Assembly: GCF_042678405.1 (NCBI RefSeq)
Contig: NZ_JBHTLI010000003.1
Location: forward strand, 1-64,000
Length of the DNA: 64,000 nt
Direction of reading: 5' to 3'
Origin: Salegentibacter_A chungangensis
GTDB taxonomy: Bacteria; Bacteroidota; Bacteroidia; Flavobacteriales; Flavobacteriaceae
The position numbers and the translations under genes were made by a program. Below are positions 16,645 through 25,239 of this stretch, piece by piece. Below the pieces are notes generated by a model. It had not been told where the DNA came from and did not search any database. It saw only the letters and a list, made by a program, of their open reading frames with translations. How positions within the stretch are numbered: the stretch's first letter is position 1; every line of letters begins with the position of its first letter.

Positions 16645-16717
16645 GATCTGGTAGCTCAGTTGGTAGAGCATCTCCCTTTTAAGGAGAGGGTCCTGGGTTC
16701 GAGCCCCAGCCAGATCA
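16645..16717 (+). tRNA. tRNA-Lys (anticodon TTT), copy 2
   Basis: This is identical in all 73 bases to the copy at 16533, with 39 bases between them. It is a recent or gene-converted tandem duplication in the same transcript. Confidence 0.97.
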
Positions 16718-16802
16718 CTTTTTTAAGTTCATATTTCAAATCTTATTGAAATCACTTATTATTCAGCCCTTTGGAAATCCAATTTCTAATCGTGCTTAAG
16801 CC

Positions 16803-16886
16803 GCCCGGGTGCTGGAACTGGTAGACAGGCATGGTTGAGGGCCATGTGTCCATTAGGGCGTGCGGGTTCGACTCCCGCCTCGGGCA
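16803..16886 (+). tRNA. tRNA-Leu (anticodon GAG)
   Basis: The 84-base class II tRNA has acceptor stem GCCCGGG/CTCGGGC (one G-T pair), anticodon stem CATGG/CCATG with loop TTGAGGG (anticodon 16837-16839), a long variable arm, and T-arm GCGGG/CCCGC. The CCA is not encoded. It reads CUC/CUU codons and is probably cotranscribed with the two tRNA-Lys genes. Confidence 0.96.
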
Positions 16887-17099
16887 CTTCTTTTCTATAT
16901 TATCAATTCTTATTTTGTAATTTTTACTTTTAATTCTGAATGAAACCACTCTGAGTTGAGTTTCAATAATATCCTTGTTTAACGAATTCCCGTTATTCAT
17001 TTTACACCTGCTTCATCTTACCAAAAGCATTTGATAAAAATCACTTGCCATCAGCATACAATTCTGCATTAAAATAACTTTGTTTAATCTTTTAACTAT

Positions 17100-17120
17100 T
17101 ATGTTAGACATTTTAACATA
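17100..17120. promoter_or_regulatory. inverted repeat upstream of the CarH-like gene, candidate operator
   Basis: TATGTTA (17100-17106) and TAACATA (17114-17120) form a perfect 7-bp inverted repeat with a 7-base spacer. Further half-site-like TGTTTAA and TTTTAAC lie just upstream (about 17080-17095). A TAGATTTG -7 box is at 17151-17158, though no well-spaced TTG was found. MerR/CarH proteins bind such dyads; binding here is inferred. Confidence 0.4.
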
Positions 17121-17176
17121 TTGGTATAGTTTTACAAAGCTTTAATTATTTAGATTTGTTTATCTTGATTTACAAC

Positions 17177-18070
17177 ATGGAATATATAAAGCAAACCTTC
17201 AGTATAAAAGACCTTGAGAACCTTAGTGGCATCAAGGCTCACACCATCAGGATCTGGGAGAAAAGATATAATATCCTATCGCCGGACCGAACTTCAACAA
17301 ATATCAGAACCTATGATATTTCCAGTCTTCAGAAAATACTGAATATTGCTTTTTTAAATGAAAGCGGATACAAGATCTCCAGGATCTCCAAACTCTCTGA
17401 TGAGGAGATATCAGATATGGTTCGCGGGGTGAACACCTCCTCCAGTGAAGAGACACGAGCCATAACTTCCCTGAAGCTTGCAATGCTGAATTTTGATGAG
17501 GCTCTTTTCAGCAAGACTTATAACGAACTTAAAAAGAGGAAGTCTTTTACAGAGATCTTTCTGGAGGTTTTCTTACCCCTGCTGGAAGAGATCGGGGTCT
17601 TATGGCAAACCGATACTATAAAACCCATTCACGAACACTATATCGTAGACCTTATCAAACAAAAGGTCTATTTAAATATCGGCTTACTAAAAGAAGAGAA
17701 AGAAATGAACGGAGATACCCTTTTCGTACTTTTTCTTCCGGATAACGAGATCCACGATGTGGGAATTCTTTATTTATACTATGAATTACTGAATCACAAC
17801 AGGAGTGCAATTTACTTAGGCCCCAGTCTGCCATTGAGCGATATGAATTACTTACTGGAGCTTCACGACAATGTTGCCTTTATAAGTTATCTCACCACTC
17901 AGCCTGAAGATATGGACAAATATCTCCAGGAATTCAACGATGAACTTTCGGAAGATAAAATAAGAGAATTCTACCTCTTCGGAAAAAAAGCCAGAGAGAT
18001 AGATAAATCCACTCTATCCCCGAACATTAAAGCTTTCAACTCCCTGGTGCCTTTTATTAAAAGTTTATAA
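17177..18070 (+). CDS. MerR-family regulator with B12-binding domain, CarH-like photoreceptor
   Basis: The 297-residue protein has an N-terminal MerR helix-turn-helix (SIKDLENLSGIKAHTIRIWEKRY, about 9-31) and a C-terminal half like the light sensor CarH. W143, E153 and H154 form the Wx9EH motif of the adenosylcobalamin-capping helix bundle, and E191-x-H193-xx-G196 matches the cobalamin-binding ExHxxG with a lower-ligand His. In CarH, AdoCbl-bound protein represses carotenoid genes in the dark and light releases it. crtI begins 8 bases after its stop, so it very likely controls the crt genes and itself. The ATG at 17177 fits the MerR start; 17156 is less likely. Confidence 0.9.
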   Translation: MEYIKQTFSIKDLENLSGIKAHTIRIWEKRYNILSPDRTSTNIRTYDISSLQKILNIAFLNESGYKISRISKLSDEEISDMVRGVNTSSSEETRAITSLKLAMLNFDEALFSKTYNELKKRKSFTEIFLEVFLPLLEEIGVLWQTDTIKPIHEHYIVDLIKQKVYLNIGLLKEEKEMNGDTLFVLFLPDNEIHDVGILYLYYELLNHNRSAIYLGPSLPLSDMNYLLELHDNVAFISYLTTQPEDMDKYLQEFNDELSEDKIREFYLFGKKAREIDKSTLSPNIKAFNSLVPFIKSL

Positions 18071-18078
18071 GACCAAAA

Positions 18079-19542
18079 ATGAAAAAAAGAGTATCCATAA
18101 TAGGTTCAGGCTTTGCGTCTATGGCTGCAGCCTGCTATCTGGCAAGAGACGGCTACCAGGTGCAGGTATTTGAGAAAAATACGGAAGTTGGCGGACGTGC
18201 ACGACAGCTAAAAAAGGAAGGCTTTACCTTCGATATCGGCCCTACCTGGTACTGGATGCCAGATGTCTTTGAACGCTTTTTTGCCGACTTCGGCAAGACC
18301 CCAAAAGATTACTACAGCCTTCAGAAACTCAACCCTGCCTACAAGGTGTTTTTTGAGGATGGTAATACGATAAGTATTGAAGACAGTCTTGAAAAGATAT
18401 ATGCGGCTTTTGAAAAGGAAGAGCCGGGAAGTTCAGCTAAACTGAAAAAATTCATTTCGAGGGCCCAGGAAAATTATGACATCGCTATAAAAGATCTTGT
18501 ATACAGGCCGGGAGTTTCTCCACTTGAACTGATCACTCCAACAACGGCTACCAAACTCGGACAATTCTTTAGCACGATCTCCAAAGAGGTGCGTAAAGAG
18601 TTCAGCAATGAAAAACTTATCCAGATCCTTGAATTTCCGGTCTTGTTTCTCGGCGCTAAAGCAAGTAATACTCCTGCTTTTTACAGCTTTATGAATTATG
18701 CCGACTTTGGCCTTGGTACCTGGCACCCCGAAGGCGGAATGTATAGCGTAATTAAAGGCATAAAAGAACTGGCTGAATCTCTGGGAGTAGATTTCACCAC
18801 TAATGCTTCCGTCGAAAAAATAAACCTTCATAACAAAAAGGCCACCTCTATTACAGTGAATGGAAAGTTAGTGGAATCTGATATTGTTCTAAGCGGTGCC
18901 GATTATCATCACACCGAAAGTCTTCTCCCGGAAGAAAGCAGGCAATATTCCGAATCCTACTGGAACAAAAAGGACTTTGCCCCTTCTTCCCTTCTGTTTT
19001 ATGTTGGTTTCAACAAAAGGCTTAAGAACGTGGCTCACCACAGCCTTTTCTTTGATACCGACTTTGGAAAACACGCTGAAGCTATTTATGACAACCCGAA
19101 ATGGCCGAATGATCCGCTATTCTACGCCAGCTTTCCTTCCATAACAGATGCCTCTACAGCCCCTGAAGGCAAGGAAGCCGGAATTTTCCTTATTCCACTG
19201 GCCCCCGACTTGCAGGACACCCCGGAACTTAGAGAGAAGTTTTTTCAGAAGATCATACAAAGACTGGAAAATTTAACAGGACAGGAAGTACAAAAGGAAA
19301 TACTCTTCAAGGACTCCTTTTGCGTTAACGATTTCAAGAAAGAATACAATTCATATAAAGGAAATGCATACGGACTGGCAAATACGCTTTTCCAGACCGC
19401 ATTTTTAAGACCTAAGCTAAAAAGTAAAAAAGTAGACCATCTTTACTTTACCGGTCAGCTTACCGTTCCCGGACCCGGAGTTCCTCCTTCGCTGATTTCG
19501 GGAAAATTGGCAGCCGAGCTTATTCACCAATCAAAAAACTAA
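18079..19542 (+). CDS. crtI: phytoene desaturase
   Basis: The 487-residue FAD-dependent enzyme converts phytoene to lycopene at the membrane. It has an N-terminal Rossmann motif (SIIGSGFASMAAACYLARDG, then VFEKNTEVGGRARQ), the substrate-region GPTWYWMPDVF, and a C-terminal FAD-binding segment TGQLTVPGPGVPPSLISG typical of CrtI. The first glycine motif is GxGxxS and not the common GxGxxG. It is preceded by the CarH-like gene (8 bases) and followed by crtB (4 bases), so it is part of one operon. Confidence 0.95.
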   Translation: MKKRVSIIGSGFASMAAACYLARDGYQVQVFEKNTEVGGRARQLKKEGFTFDIGPTWYWMPDVFERFFADFGKTPKDYYSLQKLNPAYKVFFEDGNTISIEDSLEKIYAAFEKEEPGSSAKLKKFISRAQENYDIAIKDLVYRPGVSPLELITPTTATKLGQFFSTISKEVRKEFSNEKLIQILEFPVLFLGAKASNTPAFYSFMNYADFGLGTWHPEGGMYSVIKGIKELAESLGVDFTTNASVEKINLHNKKATSITVNGKLVESDIVLSGADYHHTESLLPEESRQYSESYWNKKDFAPSSLLFYVGFNKRLKNVAHHSLFFDTDFGKHAEAIYDNPKWPNDPLFYASFPSITDASTAPEGKEAGIFLIPLAPDLQDTPELREKFFQKIIQRLENLTGQEVQKEILFKDSFCVNDFKKEYNSYKGNAYGLANTLFQTAFLRPKLKSKKVDHLYFTGQLTVPGPGVPPSLISGKLAAELIHQSKN

Positions 19543-19546
19543 TGCT

Positions 19547-20386
19547 ATGAAAGAAATTTTTGATCTAGTTTCCCGGTCCTGCAGCAAAACGGTAACGAAT
19601 GCGTACAGTACTTCATTTTCTACCGCCACAAAGCTTCTTGCCCCATCTATAAGGCAGGATATTTATAACATCTATGGTTTTGTAAGGCTTGCCGATGAGA
19701 TCGTGGACAGTTTTCACGATTATGACAAAGAAAAACTCTTTAATGATTTTGAGCAAGAACTCCACAAGTCCGTAAATCAAAAAATAAGTATGAACCCAAT
19801 CCTGAATTCTTTTCAGGAAACCGTTCATAAATACAATATTGACGAATCCCTTTACAGGGCATTTATGAAAAGTATGCGCCTGGACCTTCATAAATCGAAT
19901 TACCTTAGCATAGAAGAATACAAGGAATACATATACGGGAGTGCAGATGTTGTTGGCCTGATGTGCCTGAAGGTATTTGTGAAAGGAGATCCTGAAAAAT
20001 ATGATAAATTAAAGGATTCGGCGATGAGCCTTGGTTCCGCATTTCAGAAAGTAAACTTTTTACGTGACCTTAAAGCAGATTTTGAAGACCTGAGCCGAAG
20101 TTATTTCCCTAATGCCAACCTTGCCGAACTTGATGAAAACAGTAAAGAACGAATCATAAACGAGATAGAGTCCGATTTCAAAAAAGGTTTAAAAGGTATT
20201 GCCCACTTACCCGTAGAAGCGAAATTAGGAGTATACACCGCCTATATTTATTATCGAAAACTTTTGCATAAGCTTAAAAAAGTACCTTCTTTAGAGATCA
20301 AAAGCCGAAGAATAAGAGTGCCTGATTATGAAAAAGCAGGTCTCCTGGCAAAATCGTATATTTCTTACAGACTGAAATTAATTTAA
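19547..20386 (+). CDS. crtB: phytoene synthase
   Basis: The 279-residue enzyme joins two geranylgeranyl diphosphates into phytoene, the entry step to carotenoids. The two Mg-binding aspartate regions are visible: RLADEIVDSF near residue 48 and QKVNFLRDLKADFEDLSR near 167, along with YGSADVVGLMCL. The length is slightly short of many homologues but the fold is complete. It lies between crtI and crtZ. Confidence 0.95.
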   Translation: MKEIFDLVSRSCSKTVTNAYSTSFSTATKLLAPSIRQDIYNIYGFVRLADEIVDSFHDYDKEKLFNDFEQELHKSVNQKISMNPILNSFQETVHKYNIDESLYRAFMKSMRLDLHKSNYLSIEEYKEYIYGSADVVGLMCLKVFVKGDPEKYDKLKDSAMSLGSAFQKVNFLRDLKADFEDLSRSYFPNANLAELDENSKERIINEIESDFKKGLKGIAHLPVEAKLGVYTAYIYYRKLLHKLKKVPSLEIKSRRIRVPDYEKAGLLAKSYISYRLKLI

Positions 20387-20398
20387 ACAGCATTAAAA

Positions 20399-20848
20399 AT
20401 GCAGACCTTACTTTGGATAGCAGTTTTCCTGGGCACTTTTATAGGAATGGAAGGGATGGCCTGGTTCACTCATAAATACATTATGCACGGTTTCCTTTGG
20501 AAGCTTCATAAAGACCATCACAGAAAAGATCACAGCCACTGGTGGGAAAGAAACGACCTGTTCTTTATTTTCTACGCTATTGTAAGCATAAGCTTTTTTC
20601 TGCTCTGGAGATATGATGGTCTATGGATAGGGCTACCTATAGGACTCGGGATCCTTGCTTACGGGATCACTTATTTTACGGTTCACGATATTTTTATCCA
20701 TCAGCGGTTTAAATTTCTTAGAAATGCCAATAACTGGTATGCGCGGGGTATAAGAAGAGCACACAAAATGCATCACAAACATCTCGGTAAAGAGGACGGG
20801 GAATGTTTCGGAATGTTACTGGTGCCCTTCAAGTTCTTTAAAAAGTAA
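20399..20848 (+). CDS. crtZ: beta-carotene hydroxylase
   Basis: The 149-residue membrane di-iron enzyme hydroxylates both rings of beta-carotene to give zeaxanthin. The His clusters of the fatty acid hydroxylase superfamily are all present: HKYIMHG, HKDHHRKDHSH, HDIFIHQR and RAHKMHHKH. About four hydrophobic segments are seen (for example WIAVFLGTFIGMEGMAWF). It starts 12 bases after crtB. Confidence 0.95.
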   Translation: MQTLLWIAVFLGTFIGMEGMAWFTHKYIMHGFLWKLHKDHHRKDHSHWWERNDLFFIFYAIVSISFFLLWRYDGLWIGLPIGLGILAYGITYFTVHDIFIHQRFKFLRNANNWYARGIRRAHKMHHKHLGKEDGECFGMLLVPFKFFKK

Positions 20849-20878
20849 TATCTTTAAGGCAAAACAACCCCTTCTTCT

Positions 20879-22015
20879 ATGGTCCAGAACTATTACTATA
20901 TTATTGTTGGTGGTGGTTTGGCCGGATTACAGCTCGCGCTAAAACTCAGCAAGGATATATTCTTCAAGGGCAAATCGATTGCGATAATTGATCCCGACCC
21001 GAAAGAAAAGAACGATAAAACCTGGTGCTTCTGGGAAAAAGGGAATGGCCATTGGGATCATCTGGTCACCCACGAATGGAGTCGCGGTAAGTTTATTTCA
21101 AAAGACATAGATCATAACTTCGAGCTTTCCCCTTACTATTATAAAATGCTGAAGTCTATTGACTTCTACACCTATATAAAACAGGAACTGGAGAAATCTG
21201 AAGAGATCACTTTTATAAAAGATGAAATTCAGGAAATAGACCCTGTCACCCGGAAAGCTACCGGGGATAAGGGCGAATATACCGCTACACATTTCTTTGA
21301 CAGCAGGGTCACTTCCGGTTACCTGGAAACTGAAAAGCATTCCAGAATCTACCAGCATTTTAAAGGGCGTCTTATCGAAACTGAAAAACCCGTATTCAAC
21401 TCTTCTGAATTTACAATGATGGATTTCAGGCTCAAATACAAAGATTCTACCAGCTTTACTTACATTCTTCCCCTATCCCGGACGAAAGCTCTTGTAGAAT
21501 ATACCTTTTTTACACCTTTCCTGACCGAAGAAAAGATATATGATGAGCTCCTGGACGAATATATTTCAAAATATCTAAAACCCGGAAAATACGAAACCCT
21601 AAGCACCGAGTCGGGAATCATCCCTATGACCGATTTTCCCTTTGAATCCGGAAATACAACCAAGATCACCAAAATAGGCACCGGTGGGGGCTGGGTTAAG
21701 GCTTCCACAGGTTATTCCTTTAAAAATACAGAGAAAAAAATAGAGAAAATAGTAGACAACATCAAAAGCGGCGTGAGCCCGGGATCTAATCTTATCAACT
21801 ATAAATTCAGAAGGTATGACAGGATCTTCCTTGATGTACTTTACCGAAACAATGAACTGGGAGAAGAGATTTTCACAAAATTCTACACCAAAAACAGCCC
21901 GGAAGAGATCTTTGCATATCTGGACGAAGAGAGCAGCTTTTCAGAAGACCTGAAAATAATGCTTTCCCTTTATAATTTTCAATTCATCAAATCTTTTCTA
22001 AGAAAAGGATTCTAG
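20879..22015 (+). CDS. crtY: lycopene beta-cyclase
   Basis: The 378-residue flavoprotein closes the ends of lycopene to form beta-carotene. It has an N-terminal dinucleotide-binding motif YYIIVGGGLAGLQLA, the family segments KTWCFWEKG and DFRLKY...FTYILPLSRTKALVEYT, and GTGGGWVKASTGYSF. As the last gene of the carH-like/crtIBZY operon it completes a route to zeaxanthin, the yellow pigment of many marine flavobacteria. Its stop is one base from the stop of the convergent thioredoxin gene. Confidence 0.94.
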   Translation: MVQNYYYIIVGGGLAGLQLALKLSKDIFFKGKSIAIIDPDPKEKNDKTWCFWEKGNGHWDHLVTHEWSRGKFISKDIDHNFELSPYYYKMLKSIDFYTYIKQELEKSEEITFIKDEIQEIDPVTRKATGDKGEYTATHFFDSRVTSGYLETEKHSRIYQHFKGRLIETEKPVFNSSEFTMMDFRLKYKDSTSFTYILPLSRTKALVEYTFFTPFLTEEKIYDELLDEYISKYLKPGKYETLSTESGIIPMTDFPFESGNTTKITKIGTGGGWVKASTGYSFKNTEKKIEKIVDNIKSGVSPGSNLINYKFRRYDRIFLDVLYRNNELGEEIFTKFYTKNSPEEIFAYLDEESSFSEDLKIMLSLYNFQFIKSFLRKGF

Positions 22016-22016
22016 G

Positions 22017-22583
22017 CTATTCTTCCATTAAAAGTGAATTGATGATACTTCTGGTCCTTTCACTGTTCCAGTCGGCAGCTCCAACTTTATGAATAACAAT
22101 ATTACCCTTCTTATCGATCAAATATGTGGTAGGTAAGGTATAGCCATCCATAGGCTTCGGGTCTGCACTCAGCATCCTGTAGGAAGGCATAGAGTACCCC
22201 TTTCGTTTCATAAAATTAGATGTTGTTTCGTGGTCTTCACCAGAAACAAAATAGAAATCCATCTTTCCCTCGTATTTTGAATACAACTTCTGCAGGGAAG
22301 GCATTTCAGCGATACAGGGCGGACACCAGGTAGCCCAGTAATTCACAAGGATCACCTCTCCTTTAGAATCAGCAAAATTAACACGTTTCCCATTGGTGTT
22401 TTCAAGCACCCAATTATAATCGGCAAGTTGCTCCCTGTCTTCCTCCTCGGTAACCGAAGGACTGAATGAAAGGATCTTATTTACGAAGATCTGTACCGGC
22501 TTACGGGTTTGAGGTATGATCAGGATAAGGATCAATACACCAAAAATGATGTTAGACCACTGATTTTTAAAAAGCTTCTTCAT
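22017..22583 (-). CDS. TlpA-like thioredoxin-family protein, membrane-anchored
   Basis: The 188-residue protein has an N-terminal membrane anchor (IIFGVLILILIIPQ, about 12-25) and a periplasmic TlpA/ResA-type thioredoxin domain with the active site WCPPC at residues 86-90 and a cis-proline near LPTTYLIDKKG. It probably reduces or isomerises disulfides of exported proteins, for example in cytochrome c maturation. No cytochrome genes lie nearby. It is transcribed toward crtY with only one base between the stops. Confidence 0.9.
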   Translation of the reverse strand: MKKLFKNQWSNIIFGVLILILIIPQTRKPVQIFVNKILSFSPSVTEEEDREQLADYNWVLENTNGKRVNFADSKGEVILVNYWATWCPPCIAEMPSLQKLYSKYEGKMDFYFVSGEDHETTSNFMKRKGYSMPSYRMLSADPKPMDGYTLPTTYLIDKKGNIVIHKVGAADWNSERTRSIINSLLMEE

Positions 22584-22660
22584 TAAGAGTAGTTTGATGA
22601 CTTAGACGAATAATCCTATGAGACTTAACAATTCGAATGTGCAGCAAAATTAGGCAAAAT

Positions 22661-22689
22661 AAAAAACTCCCGCACTATGCGGGAGTTTT
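22661..22689 (-). terminator. terminator after aconitase
   Basis: AAAACTCCCGCA (22663-22674) and TGCGGGAGTTTT (22678-22689) form a perfect 12-bp stem with loop CTA. T-runs flank it on both strands. It lies 24 bases past the aconitase stop. Confidence 0.9.
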
Positions 22690-22712
22690 ATAAGAATTAT
22701 ATCCAATAATGC

Positions 22713-24980
22713 TTAAGCAGCATTCTGCTTTTTGATAAGGTTAAGTGCTGAACCGTGCTTATACCACTCAATTTGAGGCTGGTTATAAGTATGGTTAGCC
22801 TTTATGGTATCCTTGCTGCCATCAGCGTGTACAATTTCTATTGTAATTTGCTTGTCCGGAGCGAAGTCCTCAAGATCAATAAAGTTGAAGGTATCGTCTT
22901 CCTGAATAAGATCATAATCATTCTCATTATCGAAAGTCAATCCTAACATACCTTGTTTCTTAAGGTTAGTTTCGTGGATACGCGCAAAAGATTTTACAAG
23001 CACCACTTTCACCCCAAGGTGTCTTGGCTCCATAGCCGCGTGCTCACGGGAAGAACCTTCACCATAGTTATGGTCACCTACTACAACCGTAGGAATTCCG
23101 GCCTTCTTGTACTCTCTCTGTACAGCAGGAACTCCGTCGTAATCACCGGTAAGCTGGTTCTTTACGAAATTGGTCTTTTTATTGAAGGCATTTATCGCTC
23201 CAATAAGACAGTTATTAGAGATATTATCCAGGTGACCTCTGTAACGCAACCAAGGCCCGGCCATAGAAATATGGTCTGTAGTACATTTTCCGAAAGCTTT
23301 GATCAGCAATTTGGCTCCGGTAAGGTTCTTACCATCCCAAGGCTCAAAAGGAGTAAGCAGCTGAAGTCTTTCACTGTCTTCTGCAACTTTCACTTCCACA
23401 TCTCTACCGTCTTCTTTAGGTGCAATATAACCTGCATCCTCTACAGCAAATCCTTTAGTTGGAAGTTCAATTCCTGTTGGTTCATCAAGCATTACCTCTT
23501 CTCCATCTTCATTCAGAAGCTTATCACGGGTCGGGTCGAAATCAAGACGACCTGAGATCGCGATCGCAGCCACCATTTCAGGAGATCCTACAAAGGCGTG
23601 AGTATTTGGGTTACCATCGGCACGCTTAGAGAAGTTACGGTTAAAAGAGTGAACAATGGTGTTCTTCTCTTCTCCTTTGCGGTCACTCCTGTCCCACTGA
23701 CCTATACAAGGTCCGCAGGCATTGGTAAATACTGTGGCATCAAGATCTTCAAAGATCTTAAGCAATCCGTCTCTCTCTGCAGTAAACCTGATCTGCTCTG
23801 ATCCCGGGTTGATACCGAAATCTGATTTTGCTTTTATCTTTTTATCTACCGCCTGTTTTGCTATGGAAGCCGCTCTTGTAAGGTCTTCGTAAGAAGAGTT
23901 GGTACAGGAACCGATAAGACCCCAGTCTACATTAATAGGCCAGTCATTTTCCTTGGCTTTTTCAGCCATTTCAGAAATTGGCGTAGCAAGGTCTGGCGTA
24001 AACGGTCCGTTAAGATGAGGCTTCAATTCGGAAAGGTTGATCTCGATCACCTCATCAAAATACTGCTCAGGATTAGCATAAACCTCATCATCTCCTGTAA
24101 GGTGCTCTCTAACTTCATTTGCAGCTTCAGCAACATCAGCACGGTTAGTGGCTTTCAGGTAACGCTCCATTGAGTCGTCGTAACCGAAAGTTGAAGTGGT
24201 AGCACCAACTTCAGCTCCCATATTACAAATTGTACCTTTACCGGTACAGGACATAGAACGGGCTCCTTCGCCAAAATATTCAATAATTGCTCCGGTACCT
24301 CCTTTTACGGTAAGGATACCTGCAACTTTAAGGATCACATCTTTAGGCGCTGTCCATCCGGAAAGTTCTCCGGTTAGCTTCACACCAATTAGTTTCGGGA
24401 ATTTAAGCTCCCACGGCATTCCGGCCATCACGTCTACTGCATCTGCACCTCCAACACCAATCGCGACCATTCCAAGTCCTCCGGCATTAACGGTATGCGA
24501 ATCGGTACCGATCATCATTCCTCCAGGGAATGCATAGTTTTCAAGAACTACCTGGTGAATAATACCTGCACCCGGTTTCCAGAAACCTATTCCGTACTTG
24601 TTTGATACAGACTCCAGAAAATCAAAAACCTCACTACTGGTCTTATTCGCAGCCTGTAAATCTATAGCAGCTCCCATCTTTGCCTGGATCAGGTGATCAC
24701 AGTGCACGGTTGTAGGAACGGCTACTTTGTCCTTCCCTGCCTGCATAAACTGCAGAAGGGCCATTTGGGCTGTCGCATCCTGGCAGGCGATCCTGTCCGG
24801 AGCGAATTCTACATAATCTTTTCCTCTCTGGTAAGCATCTTTAGCTTTCCCATCCCAAAGGTGTGAGTAAAGAATTTTTTCTGAAAGTGTCAAAGGTTTG
24901 CCAACAACTTCACGGGCAGTATTTACCCTTTCGGCCATCTGGCTGTAAACCTTTTTGATCATATCAATATCGTACGCCAT
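22713..24980 (-). CDS. aconitate hydratase (mitochondrial type)
   Basis: The 755-residue TCA-cycle enzyme interconverts citrate and isocitrate. Iron-sulfur ligand motifs are present: SCTNSSYEDL and TNACGPCIGQW. Substrate-binding parts include DSHTVNAGGLG at the N-terminus and the swivelling domain with GEGSSREHAAMEPRHLG. The length and sequence style resemble eukaryotic mitochondrial aconitase more than E. coli AcnA or AcnB, as is usual in Bacteroidota. It lies alone between a terminator and the gap at 24981-25239. That gap is AT-rich; TAATTTTG at 25013-25020 (minus) may be its -7 box. Confidence 0.96.
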   Translation of the reverse strand: MAYDIDMIKKVYSQMAERVNTAREVVGKPLTLSEKILYSHLWDGKAKDAYQRGKDYVEFAPDRIACQDATAQMALLQFMQAGKDKVAVPTTVHCDHLIQAKMGAAIDLQAANKTSSEVFDFLESVSNKYGIGFWKPGAGIIHQVVLENYAFPGGMMIGTDSHTVNAGGLGMVAIGVGGADAVDVMAGMPWELKFPKLIGVKLTGELSGWTAPKDVILKVAGILTVKGGTGAIIEYFGEGARSMSCTGKGTICNMGAEVGATTSTFGYDDSMERYLKATNRADVAEAANEVREHLTGDDEVYANPEQYFDEVIEINLSELKPHLNGPFTPDLATPISEMAEKAKENDWPINVDWGLIGSCTNSSYEDLTRAASIAKQAVDKKIKAKSDFGINPGSEQIRFTAERDGLLKIFEDLDATVFTNACGPCIGQWDRSDRKGEEKNTIVHSFNRNFSKRADGNPNTHAFVGSPEMVAAIAISGRLDFDPTRDKLLNEDGEEVMLDEPTGIELPTKGFAVEDAGYIAPKEDGRDVEVKVAEDSERLQLLTPFEPWDGKNLTGAKLLIKAFGKCTTDHISMAGPWLRYRGHLDNISNNCLIGAINAFNKKTNFVKNQLTGDYDGVPAVQREYKKAGIPTVVVGDHNYGEGSSREHAAMEPRHLGVKVVLVKSFARIHETNLKKQGMLGLTFDNENDYDLIQEDDTFNFIDLEDFAPDKQITIEIVHADGSKDTIKANHTYNQPQIEWYKHGSALNLIKKQNAA

Positions 24981-25239
24981 ATTAGTGTATTTTTTGTTCT
25001 AAAAAAGTCTCGCAAAATTAAGAAATTATGACCACTTTTAAAAATTACTGACAATATTCAAAATTAGATAGAAATAATTTTCTATTTGGCAATTTTAAGT
25101 TTAAAAAAATCAGTAAAAAGTAAAAAATAGGGCAAATATTGCGATTTTGATAATAACTAAGATTTCTGTGAAGTAAAAAAGTCCGGTTCTTAGCCCGAAA
25201 GAGGCTGGTTTTAGGAAAATTATAAGATAAATCCCGGGA

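Noticed and set aside
16533..16717. Two 73-base repeats that could be taken for a short repeat array
   Set aside because: They are two complete identical tRNA-Lys genes, not a CRISPR or mobile repeat.
16752..17000. An 82-residue open frame on the minus strand covering the tRNA-Leu gene
   Set aside because: It is the antisense of a tRNA; this translation (with RRESNPHALMDT) is a well-known false gene.
22953..23555. A 200-residue open frame opposite aconitase
   Set aside because: It is a shadow of a conserved gene, with no signal, domain or promoter of its own.
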